From Shewanella hanedai (GTDB lineage Bacteria; Pseudomonadota; Gammaproteobacteria; Enterobacterales; Shewanellaceae), in the NCBI RefSeq assembly GCF_007197645.1, contig NZ_VKGK01000001.1, positions 62,001 to 126,000 of the forward strand: a DNA stretch of 64,000 bases, written 5' to 3'. Numbering within the stretch: the stretch's first letter is position 1; each line of letters opens with the position of its first letter. Below, one piece after another: positions 51,227-60,347 of the stretch. The position numbers and the translations under genes are program-made. The notes under the pieces are model-generated. The model had not been told where the DNA came from. It saw only the letters and a list, made by a program, of their open reading frames with translations, and ran no database searches.

Positions 51227-52492
51227 ATGCTAAAAGGTGATTCACCACAAGGCTTTCCGAATCTAAACGCCTCGGAGCAACTGGTTGCTTTGCGTACTCT
51301 AGGTCTTGCTCTGAAGCTAGTGCTGACTTTTTTAGCTGCACAAACCTTCGGGCTTTCAGTGCATAGCCCTGCGATAAATTATGCGTTAATGCTAGAAGCC
51401 CTTTATCTAGTGGTGACGTTTAGCGTGCGTAAGCCACTGCAGTTGAGCGATAGCGGGCTATTTATCGCGCTCTTGCTCGACACCGCTTTTTGGATCACTT
51501 GGCTCTACTTTACCGGTGGTGCGACAAACGCATTTATCTCGCTGCTGTTACTGCCTATTGCGATAGCGGCTGTGATCTTACCCCGTTGGGCGCCATGGAC
51601 TTTGACCTTTATCTCGACGCTGGCTTATAGCTTAATGCTTTACAGTATTCCGTCAGATCAAATGCAGCACCACGGCATGGACATGGGTTCCCATTATTTG
51701 GGGATGTGGCTTAACTTCGTGATCTCATCTCTAGTGTTAACCACGAGCGTCGCTTTTATTGCTAAGCGGATGCGCAGGCAAGCGGACGAGCTTGCTTACA
51801 TGCGTGAAGCCCAGTTAAGACAGGAACAATTGCTGGCTTTAGGTACCGCTTCAGCTCAGATGGCGCACCAACTCGCGACGCCGTTATCTAGCCTGAGGTT
51901 GTTGGTTGAGGAGGTGGCTGAGGAGTCCGATGCCAACGCACCTGCGGTAAAAGAGATGAATGTGGCGTTAGGCCGTTGCGAGAAAACTTTGGCGGATTTA
52001 AGGCTAGCGACAGAGTTGATTCGGGAGCAGAAAAAGTTTGAAATTCGCGTCGACGAACTATTAAACCAGCTGGAACAACAAGTCAGCCTGTTTATGCCGC
52101 AGGTGTTACTTGAGATTGCGTTGGATAAAAAGGCTGAATGCGCCTTAATTGAAACCGACACGAGTCTGCTGCCTGCCATTTTATCTTTAATCGAAAATGC
52201 TGCTAGGGCGAGTACAGATCATATGGGACTGCAAAAGGTGAGTATTAAGTTTAATGTCGATGATATCCATGCTTGCTTGAGGTTAAGGGTCAGAGATTAT
52301 GGCAGCGGGATCCCCAGTAAACTGGTGTCGCAATTGGGTCATAAACTGGTGGACAGTCCGACCGGCATGGGTGTTGCGCTTATGCTGAGTCATGCCAGCT
52401 TTGAGCGCTTAGGAGGACAATTAATCTTAGGCGCACATCTAGAGGGAGGGACCGTGGCGGAAGTGACATTACCTTTATATGGAACAGTATAG
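51227..52492 (+). CDS. RegB/PrrB-type redox sensor histidine kinase
   Basis: 422-residue inner-membrane kinase (421 from ATG 51227). Six hydrophobic helices (about 20-170) with the segment TGGATNAFISLL at the place of the quinone-binding GGxxNPF motif of RegB; then the dimerisation box AQMAHQLATPLSSL with phospho-acceptor H214, and the ATPase domain (IENAARAS, DYGSGIPSKL, GMGVALMLSH). Cysteine C251 in LGRCEKTL lies where RegB has its redox-active cysteine. Such kinases switch respiration and redox genes. Adjoins the response regulator gene directly (stop and start touch). Confidence 0.9.
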   Translation: MLKGDSPQGFPNLNASEQLVALRTLGLALKLVLTFLAAQTFGLSVHSPAINYALMLEALYLVVTFSVRKPLQLSDSGLFIALLLDTAFWITWLYFTGGATNAFISLLLLPIAIAAVILPRWAPWTLTFISTLAYSLMLYSIPSDQMQHHGMDMGSHYLGMWLNFVISSLVLTTSVAFIAKRMRRQADELAYMREAQLRQEQLLALGTASAQMAHQLATPLSSLRLLVEEVAEESDANAPAVKEMNVALGRCEKTLADLRLATELIREQKKFEIRVDELLNQLEQQVSLFMPQVLLEIALDKKAECALIETDTSLLPAILSLIENAARASTDHMGLQKVSIKFNVDDIHACLRLRVRDYGSGIPSKLVSQLGHKLVDSPTGMGVALMLSHASFERLGGQLILGAHLEGGTVAEVTLPLYGTV

Positions 52493-53056
52493 ATGACGAC
52501 ACGTCGACTATTGATTATAGAGGATGACCTAGCACTTGCTAACGTGCTCGACAGGCGAATGTCGCGCCATGGATTCGACTGTCTGCAGGCACATAATGCC
52601 AGTGAAGCGCTATTGGAAGCTAGGCAGTTTAAGCCCAGCCACATACTGCTTGATATGAAGCTTGAAGAGGACAATGGCCTGCGCTTGATCTCTCCTTTAC
52701 GTCAAAGCTTACCTGATGTGGTGATGGTGTTGCTGACTGGGTACGCCAGTATTGCCACCGCCGTTGAAGCTATTCGATTAGGGGCTGATAACTATTTGGC
52801 TAAACCCGTTGATACGACAACGCTATTGAGCGCGTTAACGGAGAGCACGATGAAAGGGGATAAGGTTGATATTCAAGAGTTGGATGAGCAACCATTAAGC
52901 CCTAAAAGATTAGAGTGGGAGCATATTCAACAAGTGTTAAATATGAACAAGGGCAATGTGTCGGTGACGGCGCGCCAACTTGGTATGCATCGACGGACCT
53001 TGCAGCGAAAACTCCTCAAAAAACCCACTTTAGATAACCGTAAGTTAGAGAAATAA
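52493..53056 (+). CDS. RegA/PrrA-type response regulator
   Basis: 187 residues. Receiver domain 1-120 with acidic pair ED/D at 10-12, phospho-acceptor D54 in LLDMKLEE, threonine in LLTGYAS and lysine in LAKPVD; a linker; and a C-terminal Fis-type helix-turn-helix (about 140-180: GNVSVTARQLGMHRRTLQRKL), which is the RegA/ActR layout. Pairs with the kinase just upstream. Confidence 0.92.
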   Translation: MTTRRLLIIEDDLALANVLDRRMSRHGFDCLQAHNASEALLEARQFKPSHILLDMKLEEDNGLRLISPLRQSLPDVVMVLLTGYASIATAVEAIRLGADNYLAKPVDTTTLLSALTESTMKGDKVDIQELDEQPLSPKRLEWEHIQQVLNMNKGNVSVTARQLGMHRRTLQRKLLKKPTLDNRKLEK

Positions 53057-53062
53057 AGCATA

Positions 53063-53102
53063 AAAAACCAATAATATTGAGAGACAGTGTTTGTTGGTTT
53101 TT
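53063..53102 (+). terminator. Possible terminator after the response regulator
   Basis: AAAAACCAA (53063-53071) can pair with TTGGTTTTT (53094-53102) over a 22-base loop. The stem is AT-rich, so the call is weak. Confidence 0.4.
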
Positions 53103-53185
53103 GTCTCTGGCCGCTAGATTCTGACGCAAGGCCATCATTTATCTACTGAATCTATTCCCCACTCTTCCGTATCCCAATGAGTCGA

Positions 53186-54118
53186 TCACTTTCTGTTCCC
53201 CATTGGTATCGAGAGTGGGTATTTCTGCTGAAATCGCTGAACTTTATCTATCAGCAGATCGATAGTACTGCGGACTTTATATTTAGGATAATCAGTTTGC
53301 AGGTAGACCAACTGTAGAGGAACGCTATTGGCTATTTGATCGGCGAAAAGCAACTTAAGCTTGCCTTGATGCACATCAACCGCGACATCGAGCCAACTCT
53401 TGTAAGCGATGCCCATGCCCGCTAGCGCCCACTCTCTGATCACCGCGCCATCATTGCACTGCCTGCTTCCGCGCACTTCAATATCAAACTCCTCGCCTTT
53501 ATTGCTAAAGCGCCACTTGTGCCAAGGCTCTCCGCCACGGTTAAGAATAAGGAGCTTATGCTGACCCAACTCATGGGGATGTGTTGGCGTTCCATAGCGA
53601 GCCAGATAGTCAGGAGATGCGACAGCAACTCTGGGGGTGATGGCCAGTTGTCGTCGCATTAAGCTGGAATCTTCTAAGTGACCATAACGCAGCGCTAAAT
53701 CGACATTTTGATCGATAAGATCGGTCATCTGGTCGCCAAAGTAGAGGGTGAGCATTAATTGAGGATGCTCTGCTGCAAATTCATCAAGCCAAGGCCGAAT
53801 TAAGCTTCTGCCGATATCAGAAGGCAGGGCTATCCGTATTTCACCTTTTAATTCCCCTCGGTTATCTGCCAGCGCATTGCTTGCACCTTCAAGTAGAGCC
53901 AGTGCCTGACGTCCAGTTTCAATGAAATGTCGTCCCTCTTCGGTCAACTTCATCCTACGGGTAGAGCGGGCAAAGAGTTGGCACTCGAGCTTTTTTTCCA
54001 GTCTTTGAAGGGCAGCACTTGCCGCAGCTGGAGTCATACCCAGTTCGCGTCCTGCTGCTGAGATGCTGGCAAGCTCTGCGATTCTAATCGCGAGTTGTAG
54101 ATCATTAAGGTGATACAT
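53186..54118 (-). CDS. LysR-family transcriptional regulator
   Basis: 310 residues: N-terminal winged helix-turn-helix (about 1-60; ISAAGRELGMTPAAASAALQRLEKK is the recognition region) and the periplasmic-binding-like effector domain (about 90-300). Divergent from the VOC remnant and the OYE-family reductase, with 99 bases between; LysR genes usually control the divergent gene, so the reductase is the likely target. This class is frequently placed next to NemA-type reductases that handle electrophiles. Confidence 0.9.
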   Translation of the reverse strand: MYHLNDLQLAIRIAELASISAAGRELGMTPAAASAALQRLEKKLECQLFARSTRRMKLTEEGRHFIETGRQALALLEGASNALADNRGELKGEIRIALPSDIGRSLIRPWLDEFAAEHPQLMLTLYFGDQMTDLIDQNVDLALRYGHLEDSSLMRRQLAITPRVAVASPDYLARYGTPTHPHELGQHKLLILNRGGEPWHKWRFSNKGEEFDIEVRGSRQCNDGAVIREWALAGMGIAYKSWLDVAVDVHQGKLKLLFADQIANSVPLQLVYLQTDYPKYKVRSTIDLLIDKVQRFQQKYPLSIPMGNRK

Positions 54119-54217
54119 ATCAAAATTTTTTTGAAAATGATTTTAATATTAGCCCAATTATCAAAATTAGTTAACGGATTTACACTAGACCACTCTTTTC
54201 AATAGGCGAGTTTGTTT

Positions 54218-54388
54218 ATGACGATGACATTTAATCATCTTAATTTGTTGGCATCAGCTGATAGCCAAGAGCTTAAGGTATTTGTGGATATCTTAGGGCT
54301 TAAAGAGGGAGAACGACCCTGTTTCCCATTTAAGGGAAGTTGGCTATATCAAGTTCCCATTTTTACTCAACACGAGGAGTTACTATGA
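54218..54388 (+). pseudogene. Truncated VOC/glyoxalase-family reading frame
   Basis: 56 codons from ATG 54218. The first about 42 residues (TFNHLNLLASADSQELKVF, then ILGLKEGERPCFPFKGSWLY) are the start of a glyoxalase/bleomycin-resistance-type protein, which normally has about 130 residues. The reading frame then runs into unrelated sequence (QVPIFTQHEELL) and stops by ATGA overlap with the reductase gene. Most of the gene has been deleted. The leftover frame may still couple translation to the reductase. Confidence 0.65.
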
Positions 54389-55482
54389 GCCTTTTTACCC
54401 CTTATCAAAAGTCACATTTATCATTGAACAATCGCATGGTCATGGCACCTATGACTCGTTCGCGCACCACACAACCGGGAAATATTCCTAATGAGATGAT
54501 GGCTCAATATTATGCCCAGCGGGCATCTACTGGACTTATTATCACTGAAGCCACTCAGATTTCAGATGAGAGCCAAGGTTACTCGTTTACGCCGGGTGTT
54601 TATACACCAGAGCAGATAGCAGGGTGGCAAATGGTGACGTCTGCGGTTCATCATTCTGGTGGCAAAATCTTTAATCAACTCTGGCATGTTGGTCGGGTTT
54701 CTCATTCGGTATTTCAACAGGGACTTGCCCCGATAGCCCCTTCAGCGATCAAGCCTACAGAGACCAAAGTTTGGATTGTTGATGCCAATCATCCCGATGG
54801 CCAGATGGTTGATTGTCCCGTGCCCAGAGAGATGAGCCATAAGGATATTAAGCGTGTGGTTAATGACTTTGCAGATGCTGCAGAAAATGCGATTGAAGCT
54901 GGATTTGACGGGATCGAGATCCATGGCGGTAACGGTTACTTGATCGATCAGTTTTTGAGAACCAACTCCAATCAGAGAGTCGACAGTTATGGTGGGAGTC
55001 GTGAAAATCGAATTCGTTTCTTGATGGAGGTGGTGCTTGGTGTTAGCCAAAGGATTGGGGCGGATAAAGTGGGCGTCAGGCTAGCCCCATTCGTCACCTT
55101 TAAAGATATGGATTGCCCGGATATCGTCAATGCTATTTTACTGGCCGCAGAGGAACTGTCGAAACTCGATATCGCATATTTGCATCTTTCAGAAGCTGAT
55201 TGGGATGATGCACCGCAGATCCCCGATAATTTTAGAGCTAAATTTAGGGAGGCGTTTAAAGGTACCATCATTGTAGCTGGCCGCTACGATGTTGAGCGAG
55301 CCAGTGACATTATCGACAGTGGTTATGCAGATTTGGTTGCGTTTGGTCGCTCATTTATTGCTAATCCAGATTTACCTTTTCGTTTACAGGCAGGTAAACC
55401 TTTAGCAGCCTTCGATAAAGGCCCGTTATTTGGTGGTGGGGCTGCGGGCTATATTGATTATCCTAGTTATCAAGCAAGTTAA
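54385..55482 (+). CDS. nemA: Old-yellow-enzyme family alkene reductase (NemA-like)
   Basis: 365 residues from ATG 54385, with GAGGAG five bases upstream. FMN-dependent TIM barrel that reduces activated double bonds and nitro compounds with NADPH. Seen: MVMAPMTRSR, HVGRVSH, and EIHGGNGYLIDQFLRTNSN with the substrate-binding histidine-asparagine region, then YGGSRENRIRF, VAGRYDVERA and FGRSFIANPDLP for FMN phosphate binding. Divergent LysR regulator suggests induction by electrophiles. Confidence 0.92.
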   Translation: MSLFTPYQKSHLSLNNRMVMAPMTRSRTTQPGNIPNEMMAQYYAQRASTGLIITEATQISDESQGYSFTPGVYTPEQIAGWQMVTSAVHHSGGKIFNQLWHVGRVSHSVFQQGLAPIAPSAIKPTETKVWIVDANHPDGQMVDCPVPREMSHKDIKRVVNDFADAAENAIEAGFDGIEIHGGNGYLIDQFLRTNSNQRVDSYGGSRENRIRFLMEVVLGVSQRIGADKVGVRLAPFVTFKDMDCPDIVNAILLAAEELSKLDIAYLHLSEADWDDAPQIPDNFRAKFREAFKGTIIVAGRYDVERASDIIDSGYADLVAFGRSFIANPDLPFRLQAGKPLAAFDKGPLFGGGAAGYIDYPSYQAS

Positions 55483-55544
55483 GAGGGGGATGATGAGGAT
55501 ACAAGGAACAGTCATCTTGTTAGTTACTGAAACGTAAGCTTCTC

Positions 55545-55587
55545 AAAAAAAATCCCAGAGTGTTCCGGTTAGAAGGAAGCACTCGGG
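55545..55587 (-). terminator. Terminator for the downstream TonB receptor gene (minus strand)
   Basis: On the minus strand CCCGAGTGCTTCC pairs with GGAACACTCTGGG (one bulge) across eight bases and is followed by a run of eight T. It lies about 110 bases after the receptor stop. Confidence 0.75.
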
Positions 55588-55645
55588 GTGGGGAAACGCA
55601 GTGAATCAATCCCAAAATAACGCGCTAAATTTACTGACTTAAATA

Positions 55646-55670
55646 GGATCCCGAAACCTGTTCAGGATCC
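55646..55670 (-). terminator. GGATCC-flanked hairpin after the TonB receptor gene
   Basis: GGATCC at 55646-55651 and 55665-55670 with complementary inner bases forms a hairpin 25 bases after the receptor stop. The core also occurs as CATCCTGAAC..GTTTCAGGATC at 59822-59845, so it may be a small dispersed repeat used as a terminator. Confidence 0.45.
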
Positions 55671-55694
55671 CGTTTTATGCAGAGTTCAGGTTGA

Positions 55695-57770
55695 TTAGAA
55701 TCGGTATTCTCCGGTCACCCAAGCGCTCATTCCCATGCCTGGCCTGCGTTCGCCTGGGGCGATATCAGCCCCCATGACTCGGTTATATCCTGCTAAATGG
55801 TCCTCGTATTCGGTGTCGAACAGGTTATTGACTCCGGCCTTGACCAACCAGCTATCGGCGTCATAACCCACAGAGATATTCATTAGGGCGTAACCCGCAG
55901 TGGTCTGTTCCTGTTGAGTCTCAGAAACCTTGTTTTGGGCTGATACTGCCACGCCTTCAATGCGTCCTTGCCAGTGACCACTTTGGTAATTAAGTCCAAG
56001 GTTGACCTTAGGCGGCGCGATTCGATAGAGGTTATCTTGGATATCACGTCGCTCACCGCTTATATAGCTGGCATTCATATCTAGCTTCCAGTTGTCAGCC
56101 AGCTGATAGATGGCAGTGACATCCATTCCAAGCAGTTGAGCGTCGACATTGGCAAACTGCATCGGGTTACTATCCCCCATCATTTGTGCCGCCATGACCA
56201 CCGCTGGGTCGGTCGCTTTAACCCCTTGAATATAATTATTGATACGGTTGAGGAAGATACGTGGACTGATAGACAAAGTGTCGGTGGCAAAGTCAGCACC
56301 GAGCTCTAACTGATAGGCGGTTTCAAGCTCAAGATCCACCTGACCCACATAGGTGCGGCCATCGGCGAGTCCGCCGGTAGATTGCATGGGGACCCACAAA
56401 TATCTTTGCTGATAACTAGCGCTGTCCTGTTTGCGCGCCAAGCCTAAGATCCAACTGAGTTCGTCATTGACCTGATAACGACCATTGAGAACAAGATCTA
56501 AGCCTGTTTGTGATTGAGAGCGATCGGCGTCATTGAATCTGTCCATCAATATTTTTATAGCAGGCATGCTGCCAGACATAGAGTGCTCAACTTCATCGGC
56601 ATCGGTTTGGTAATGCTTAACCCGTGCGCCCAGTTGCCAGTTCCACTGGTCGATATCTTGTTGCCATTGCGCAAAGGCACTGTAGGTATTGTCTGTCACA
56701 CCATTGAAATTATCGACGTGAAACATAGGTTTGGTTGGATCGGATATCACAGAGTTATGCTCACTCAGCTGTGTATTCAAACCAAACAGCCACGCGTCTT
56801 TACCTATCGATAATGTGCCATCAAAACCTGTGCTGTCAGCATTGTTATATCGAGCATTCATACTGGGCATCTTCATGCGTTCGCTGAAGTTATCCATTCC
56901 ATGTTTGGCATCGCTGTAGGCTAAGTGCCAATTCATATCCCAATCCTTGATGTCATGCTGACCTTCAATTTTGATGCGATCGCTGCGAATAAAATCAATA
57001 TCCATTGGCAGGGCGGGGGTGCCCGCATCTTTGGTCTCTAGGTGCTGATAGCCGATAGCAATAGACTCATCTGCGCCGTTATCATCACTTAAATTAAAAC
57101 GATATTGACCGCCCACCATGTTTTTATCATAGGTGGTAGGTTTAACCTCTTTGTTGTCACCTGTGGTGATATTGTCCTGACCTTTTAAGATGTCAGCGTA
57201 GACAAGAAGCGCATGGTCCTGCCCGCCTAAGTTGGCTTTAGCACCCAAATGACTACGCTGGCCATTATCTTGATATTGACCCGCAAGTTTTCCGCTGGTT
57301 TCATCAAAGCTGGCCTGTGACTCTATCACCTTGATACTGCCGCCGAGGGTGTCAGTGCCAGCGGATACTGGCGCGATACCCCGTGTAACCTCAAGACGTT
57401 CTGAATTCACTAAGCTGGCGTAGCTAAGAGGCGTGTCCATGGCGTTGGGGCCTGCGCCAGCAAGTGAGATCCCGTTGATCTGTGTATTGACGCGATCGCC
57501 AAACAAACCACGGTATTGTGCGATGCCAGTGAGGGGGCCATTACCATTGACTGCCGCGCCGGGGATACTGTCAAGTAGACCACTGATGTCTGTTTGGGGT
57601 GAGCTTGATTCTGTGTTTACGGCACTGTAACTGCCTTCATGATGGCCTGTGACTTCAATGATCTCAAAGCCACTGTCATCGGCAAGGGCTGATGATACTG
57701 GCAGTAGCGCTGCTAGTATTGAGAGTGAAACTATCGAAAGTGGAAAAAGGGATAAGGGCATTTTCATCAT
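55695..57770 (-). CDS. TonB-dependent receptor of the copper/OprC-like type
   Basis: 691 residues from the ATG at 57770; the frame is open to 57836 but without a good start. Signal peptide ends near SALADD. TonB-box-like FEIIEVTGHH; plug motifs GAAVNGNGPLTGIAQYRGLFGD-type region with MDTPLSYASLVNSERLEV, which resembles the OprC copper receptor (MDAPSSY). Methionine-rich stretches (MKMPSMNAR, VVMAAQMMGDSNPM) agree with a soft-metal substrate, but this is inference. Ends in WVTGEYRF. No Fur box is seen; a perfect palindrome lies 82 bases upstream. Confidence 0.82.
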   Translation of the reverse strand: MMKMPLSLFPLSIVSLSILAALLPVSSALADDSGFEIIEVTGHHEGSYSAVNTESSSPQTDISGLLDSIPGAAVNGNGPLTGIAQYRGLFGDRVNTQINGISLAGAGPNAMDTPLSYASLVNSERLEVTRGIAPVSAGTDTLGGSIKVIESQASFDETSGKLAGQYQDNGQRSHLGAKANLGGQDHALLVYADILKGQDNITTGDNKEVKPTTYDKNMVGGQYRFNLSDDNGADESIAIGYQHLETKDAGTPALPMDIDFIRSDRIKIEGQHDIKDWDMNWHLAYSDAKHGMDNFSERMKMPSMNARYNNADSTGFDGTLSIGKDAWLFGLNTQLSEHNSVISDPTKPMFHVDNFNGVTDNTYSAFAQWQQDIDQWNWQLGARVKHYQTDADEVEHSMSGSMPAIKILMDRFNDADRSQSQTGLDLVLNGRYQVNDELSWILGLARKQDSASYQQRYLWVPMQSTGGLADGRTYVGQVDLELETAYQLELGADFATDTLSISPRIFLNRINNYIQGVKATDPAVVMAAQMMGDSNPMQFANVDAQLLGMDVTAIYQLADNWKLDMNASYISGERRDIQDNLYRIAPPKVNLGLNYQSGHWQGRIEGVAVSAQNKVSETQQEQTTAGYALMNISVGYDADSWLVKAGVNNLFDTEYEDHLAGYNRVMGADIAPGERRPGMGMSAWVTGEYRF

Positions 57771-57851
57771 AATATAATCGACTGTCGTTATTTTAGTAGT
57801 GGCGCCGATGGTGACAGCGGAAGGTAAAAGTGACAAAGGCTAATGCACTAA

Positions 57852-57870
57852 CTGCGACACCTTGTCGCAG
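57852..57870. promoter_or_regulatory. Palindromic operator candidate upstream of the TonB receptor
   Basis: CTGCGACA (57852-57859), spacer CCT, TGTCGCAG (57863-57870): a perfect 8-bp palindrome in the promoter region of the receptor gene at 55695-57770. Not a Fur or Zur box by eye; regulator unknown. Confidence 0.5.
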
Positions 57871-57905
57871 CCAGTTTTACTTTCTACTAGAATCGCTTAG
57901 GTGAT

Positions 57906-58221
57906 TATACCCAAACCACTTCAAGATGCAGGATTCAGCATGTCGAGAAGTGACGGAGTTCAAGGTAGTTAATTGCTCCTGCATTAACGACATTCCCGCC
58001 ATCCATGGCGGTCTTCATGAAATAGTTGGACTAGTTATTCTAATTCACTTTTTCATAACGAAGAAACACGTTGCTTCACGCCGTGCCCTTCGGGAGTTCC
58101 CGTAGAATATCTGCACTGTGTTAGTGATATCAATAAGGGAATAACCATTATCCTCATCACTGCCTTGTTCAGCTATCCTACGGGAGCTCTGAAACGACCA
58201 TCTTGAGGTAGCTTGGGTATA
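57906..58221. mobile_element. MITE family 2, long copy
   Basis: 316-bp element, TATACCCAAACCACTTCAAG to CTTGAGGTAGCTTGGGTATA. About 260 bases are nearly identical to the copy at 22778-23044; about 50 extra bases (57969-58018 region, with TTAATTGCTCCTGCATTAA) are additional. Non-coding; fills the gap between the TonB receptor and the next gene. Confidence 0.85.
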
Positions 58222-58268
58222 TAATGGGAGGAGACTTGATAAAAGCTGAGATGCAAAGCAAAGGATGG

Positions 58269-59300
58269 TTAAATATTTTGAAACATCACCTCGACTCTAA
58301 AGGTGATGACGACTTGATCTAGCCTCTCTTCATCGACCTCTTTGGTCCAGCTGTATTCAGGGGTTATCTCGAAAAATAACCATTCACGAGCAATGTTCTG
58401 TCGATAGGTGACCGCTATTCTGGCATTTTCTACGTAATGATAAGGGGCATCGACACCATAAATACTGGCAATATAGTTGAGCGCCTGTTTACTACTGATG
58501 TAATGGTAGAGATTCACACTGCTACCAAACTCCCAACCATTATCACGGTTTTCATATTGAGCAACGGCGCTCCAGCGCAATAAAAAATCTTCATCGAAAG
58601 AGTGTTCAATATCAAATTCGGTCGACTCCCCAGTCACTTTTTTCTCTTGGTACACTTTCTGAGTCAATCGCGCGATAGTGCTTTGTGAAATCGGGTAAGC
58701 ATAGCGCCACCTTGCTTCTAACTTAGGTTTGAAATTGGCTTTAATATTAAAACTGACCCGATCTTTAGCATACCAGTCATACCTGAGTCCGATATCCCGC
58801 TCCCCATCATTATTTGGGCCTTTGAGGAAAGCGAAGGGATCATCTTCACCTTGTGAATCAATGATGACTTTCACTTTTTTGTTTACACCTGGAAGGTTGA
58901 ATCGAGCATTGAGGTTTATTTTATATTTGAAGCCTTCCTTTTGATAATTGGAAAAATCATTAGTCCAACGCACTAGCGTACCCGCCCGTGCATCATCTTG
59001 AGTTCGCTCATCAACAAAGAAGCTATCAAACCACAGCGCGGGCTGACAAAACTTAGTATTGAGATAATCAAAAGCGTTGTCGAAAGCGGTATCGTTAGCA
59101 GACTGAGTTAAGCAGGGATCTTCCTCCTCGCCAACTTGCTTGTCGAGATGGGCATCGAAGGCCGCTGGCTCTGTTTGTCCAGCAGACGTTGGCTCCGTTT
59201 TTATGACCTCAATAGGCTGCCCAACCTCTTTGGCTTGGACTGAGACAAGCGTCATAAAGAAGATAGAGGTCGAAAAAATAAGTGAGCTTATAACCTGCAA
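58269..59300 (-). CDS. Hypothetical outer-membrane beta-barrel-like protein
   Basis: 343 residues with a signal peptide (about 1-23, ending VQAKE). After an acidic/proline segment (residues 25-75) the sequence alternates polar and hydrophobic residues in the way of barrel strands (for example KINLNARFNLPG, RVSFNIKANFKP, LLRWSAVAQYEN) and ends in a strand-like VITFRVEVMFQNI. Two cysteines (CLTQ, CQPA) in the N-terminal part. No family recognised; an outer-membrane location is inferred. Confidence 0.7.
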   Translation of the reverse strand: MQVISSLIFSTSIFFMTLVSVQAKEVGQPIEVIKTEPTSAGQTEPAAFDAHLDKQVGEEEDPCLTQSANDTAFDNAFDYLNTKFCQPALWFDSFFVDERTQDDARAGTLVRWTNDFSNYQKEGFKYKINLNARFNLPGVNKKVKVIIDSQGEDDPFAFLKGPNNDGERDIGLRYDWYAKDRVSFNIKANFKPKLEARWRYAYPISQSTIARLTQKVYQEKKVTGESTEFDIEHSFDEDFLLRWSAVAQYENRDNGWEFGSSVNLYHYISSKQALNYIASIYGVDAPYHYVENARIAVTYRQNIAREWLFFEITPEYSWTKEVDEERLDQVVITFRVEVMFQNI

Positions 59301-59440
59301 CAGCTAACATCCAATGTCATTGCAATATTGAGAGCTAAGATAGTAACACTAGTAAGGTAATCTTGTTAACTATCAGAGTATTGAATCTAAATAGCATTGA
59401 AGGGATAACTTAGGTTTAGGGGAAAGGGGATCACTTTAAA

Positions 59441-59780
59441 CCTTCAAATGAAGGCTGATTACATTTTCTTAGTGTTAGCTTCTGGCAGGATGGTATTGGG
59501 GGATGTGTTTGAAGGTCTCACCTTATTGCTGTTTAATGCTTGCCGCAGGCTTATGTGCAGCTACTTCTGCGAGACGCCTTAAACACATCCGTGTGGGCTC
59601 TACGATTTCCAATAACCTCCCTGTTAAACGGCCAGTTCGGTGTCCTTACCTCCCGCTCAAAGAGTTTCACTGTGTGAAACTTCGCCCTGAAGTCGAAGCC
59701 GCACCTACACCTGTTCAAAAGTCTCTTCGATTTAGCCTTACTTGGATTTCGAAACTCATTTCTGCCCCAAAATTGGCTAG
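59441..59780 (+). repeat. Family-3 repeat, copy 1
   Basis: Starts CCTTCAAATGAAGGCTGATT and contains GGCAGGATGGTATTGGGGGA, TGTGCAGCTACTTCTGCGAG and CTCTTCGATTTAGC. The same order of motifs is found in copy 2 directly downstream and, inverted, at 62446-62735. Short open frames here are not convincing genes. Confidence 0.65.
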
Positions 59781-60137
59781 CCTTCAAATGAAGGCTGATT
59801 ACATTTGCTATCCATTAGCTGTCATCCTGAACTAGTTTCAGGATCCAGCTTGTTAGCCTTTGAATGAAGACTGATTACATTTTTTATTTTAGCTTCTGGC
59901 AGGATGGTATTGGGGGATGAGTTTGAAGGTCATCCTTCATGGCTGTTTATTGCCTCCAGCAGGGTATGTGCAGCTACTTCAGTGACACGACACGAGTATA
60001 TCCCTATAGTCTCGGCCGTGACGTCCATGTCACGGACGGTCACTGCCGCATCTACACCTGATCATCTATCTCTTCGATTTAGCTTTACTTGTTGGGATTT
60101 GAAACTGATTTTTGCCCCAAAACGACCTAGAAGCCAT
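59781..60137 (+). repeat. Family-3 repeat, copy 2
   Basis: The 26-base start CCTTCAAATGAAGG... recurs here 340 bp after copy 1. After 75 bases containing a CATCCTGAAC/GTTTCAGGATC hairpin (59822-59845) the start motif occurs again in degenerate form (59857-59880), then the rest of the unit follows (GGCAGGATGGTATTGGGGGA, TGTGCAGCTACTTC, CGCATCTACACCTGATC). About 65-75 percent similar to copy 1 by eye. Confidence 0.65.
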
Positions 60138-60347
60138 TTTTAGCCATGCGCACACCCTATCCATTTCCCCTATTTTTTCTTATCCGTTACATCTCGATTT
60201 ATCAGATGCTGAGTGTAAGTTAATCAAAATAAAATCACACTCAGCTTACCACCAGTATAGTTACCTGTATAATTGGCGCCGATAGGAGTTACATTTGCAT
60301 TGAAGTATTGCGTATCTAAATGATTGTCAAAGGAGTATGAGGTAGTT

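Noticed and set aside
59503..60143. Short open frames of 79-110 codons
   Set aside because: They fall in the non-coding repeats, differ in frame between copies and lack ribosome-binding sites.
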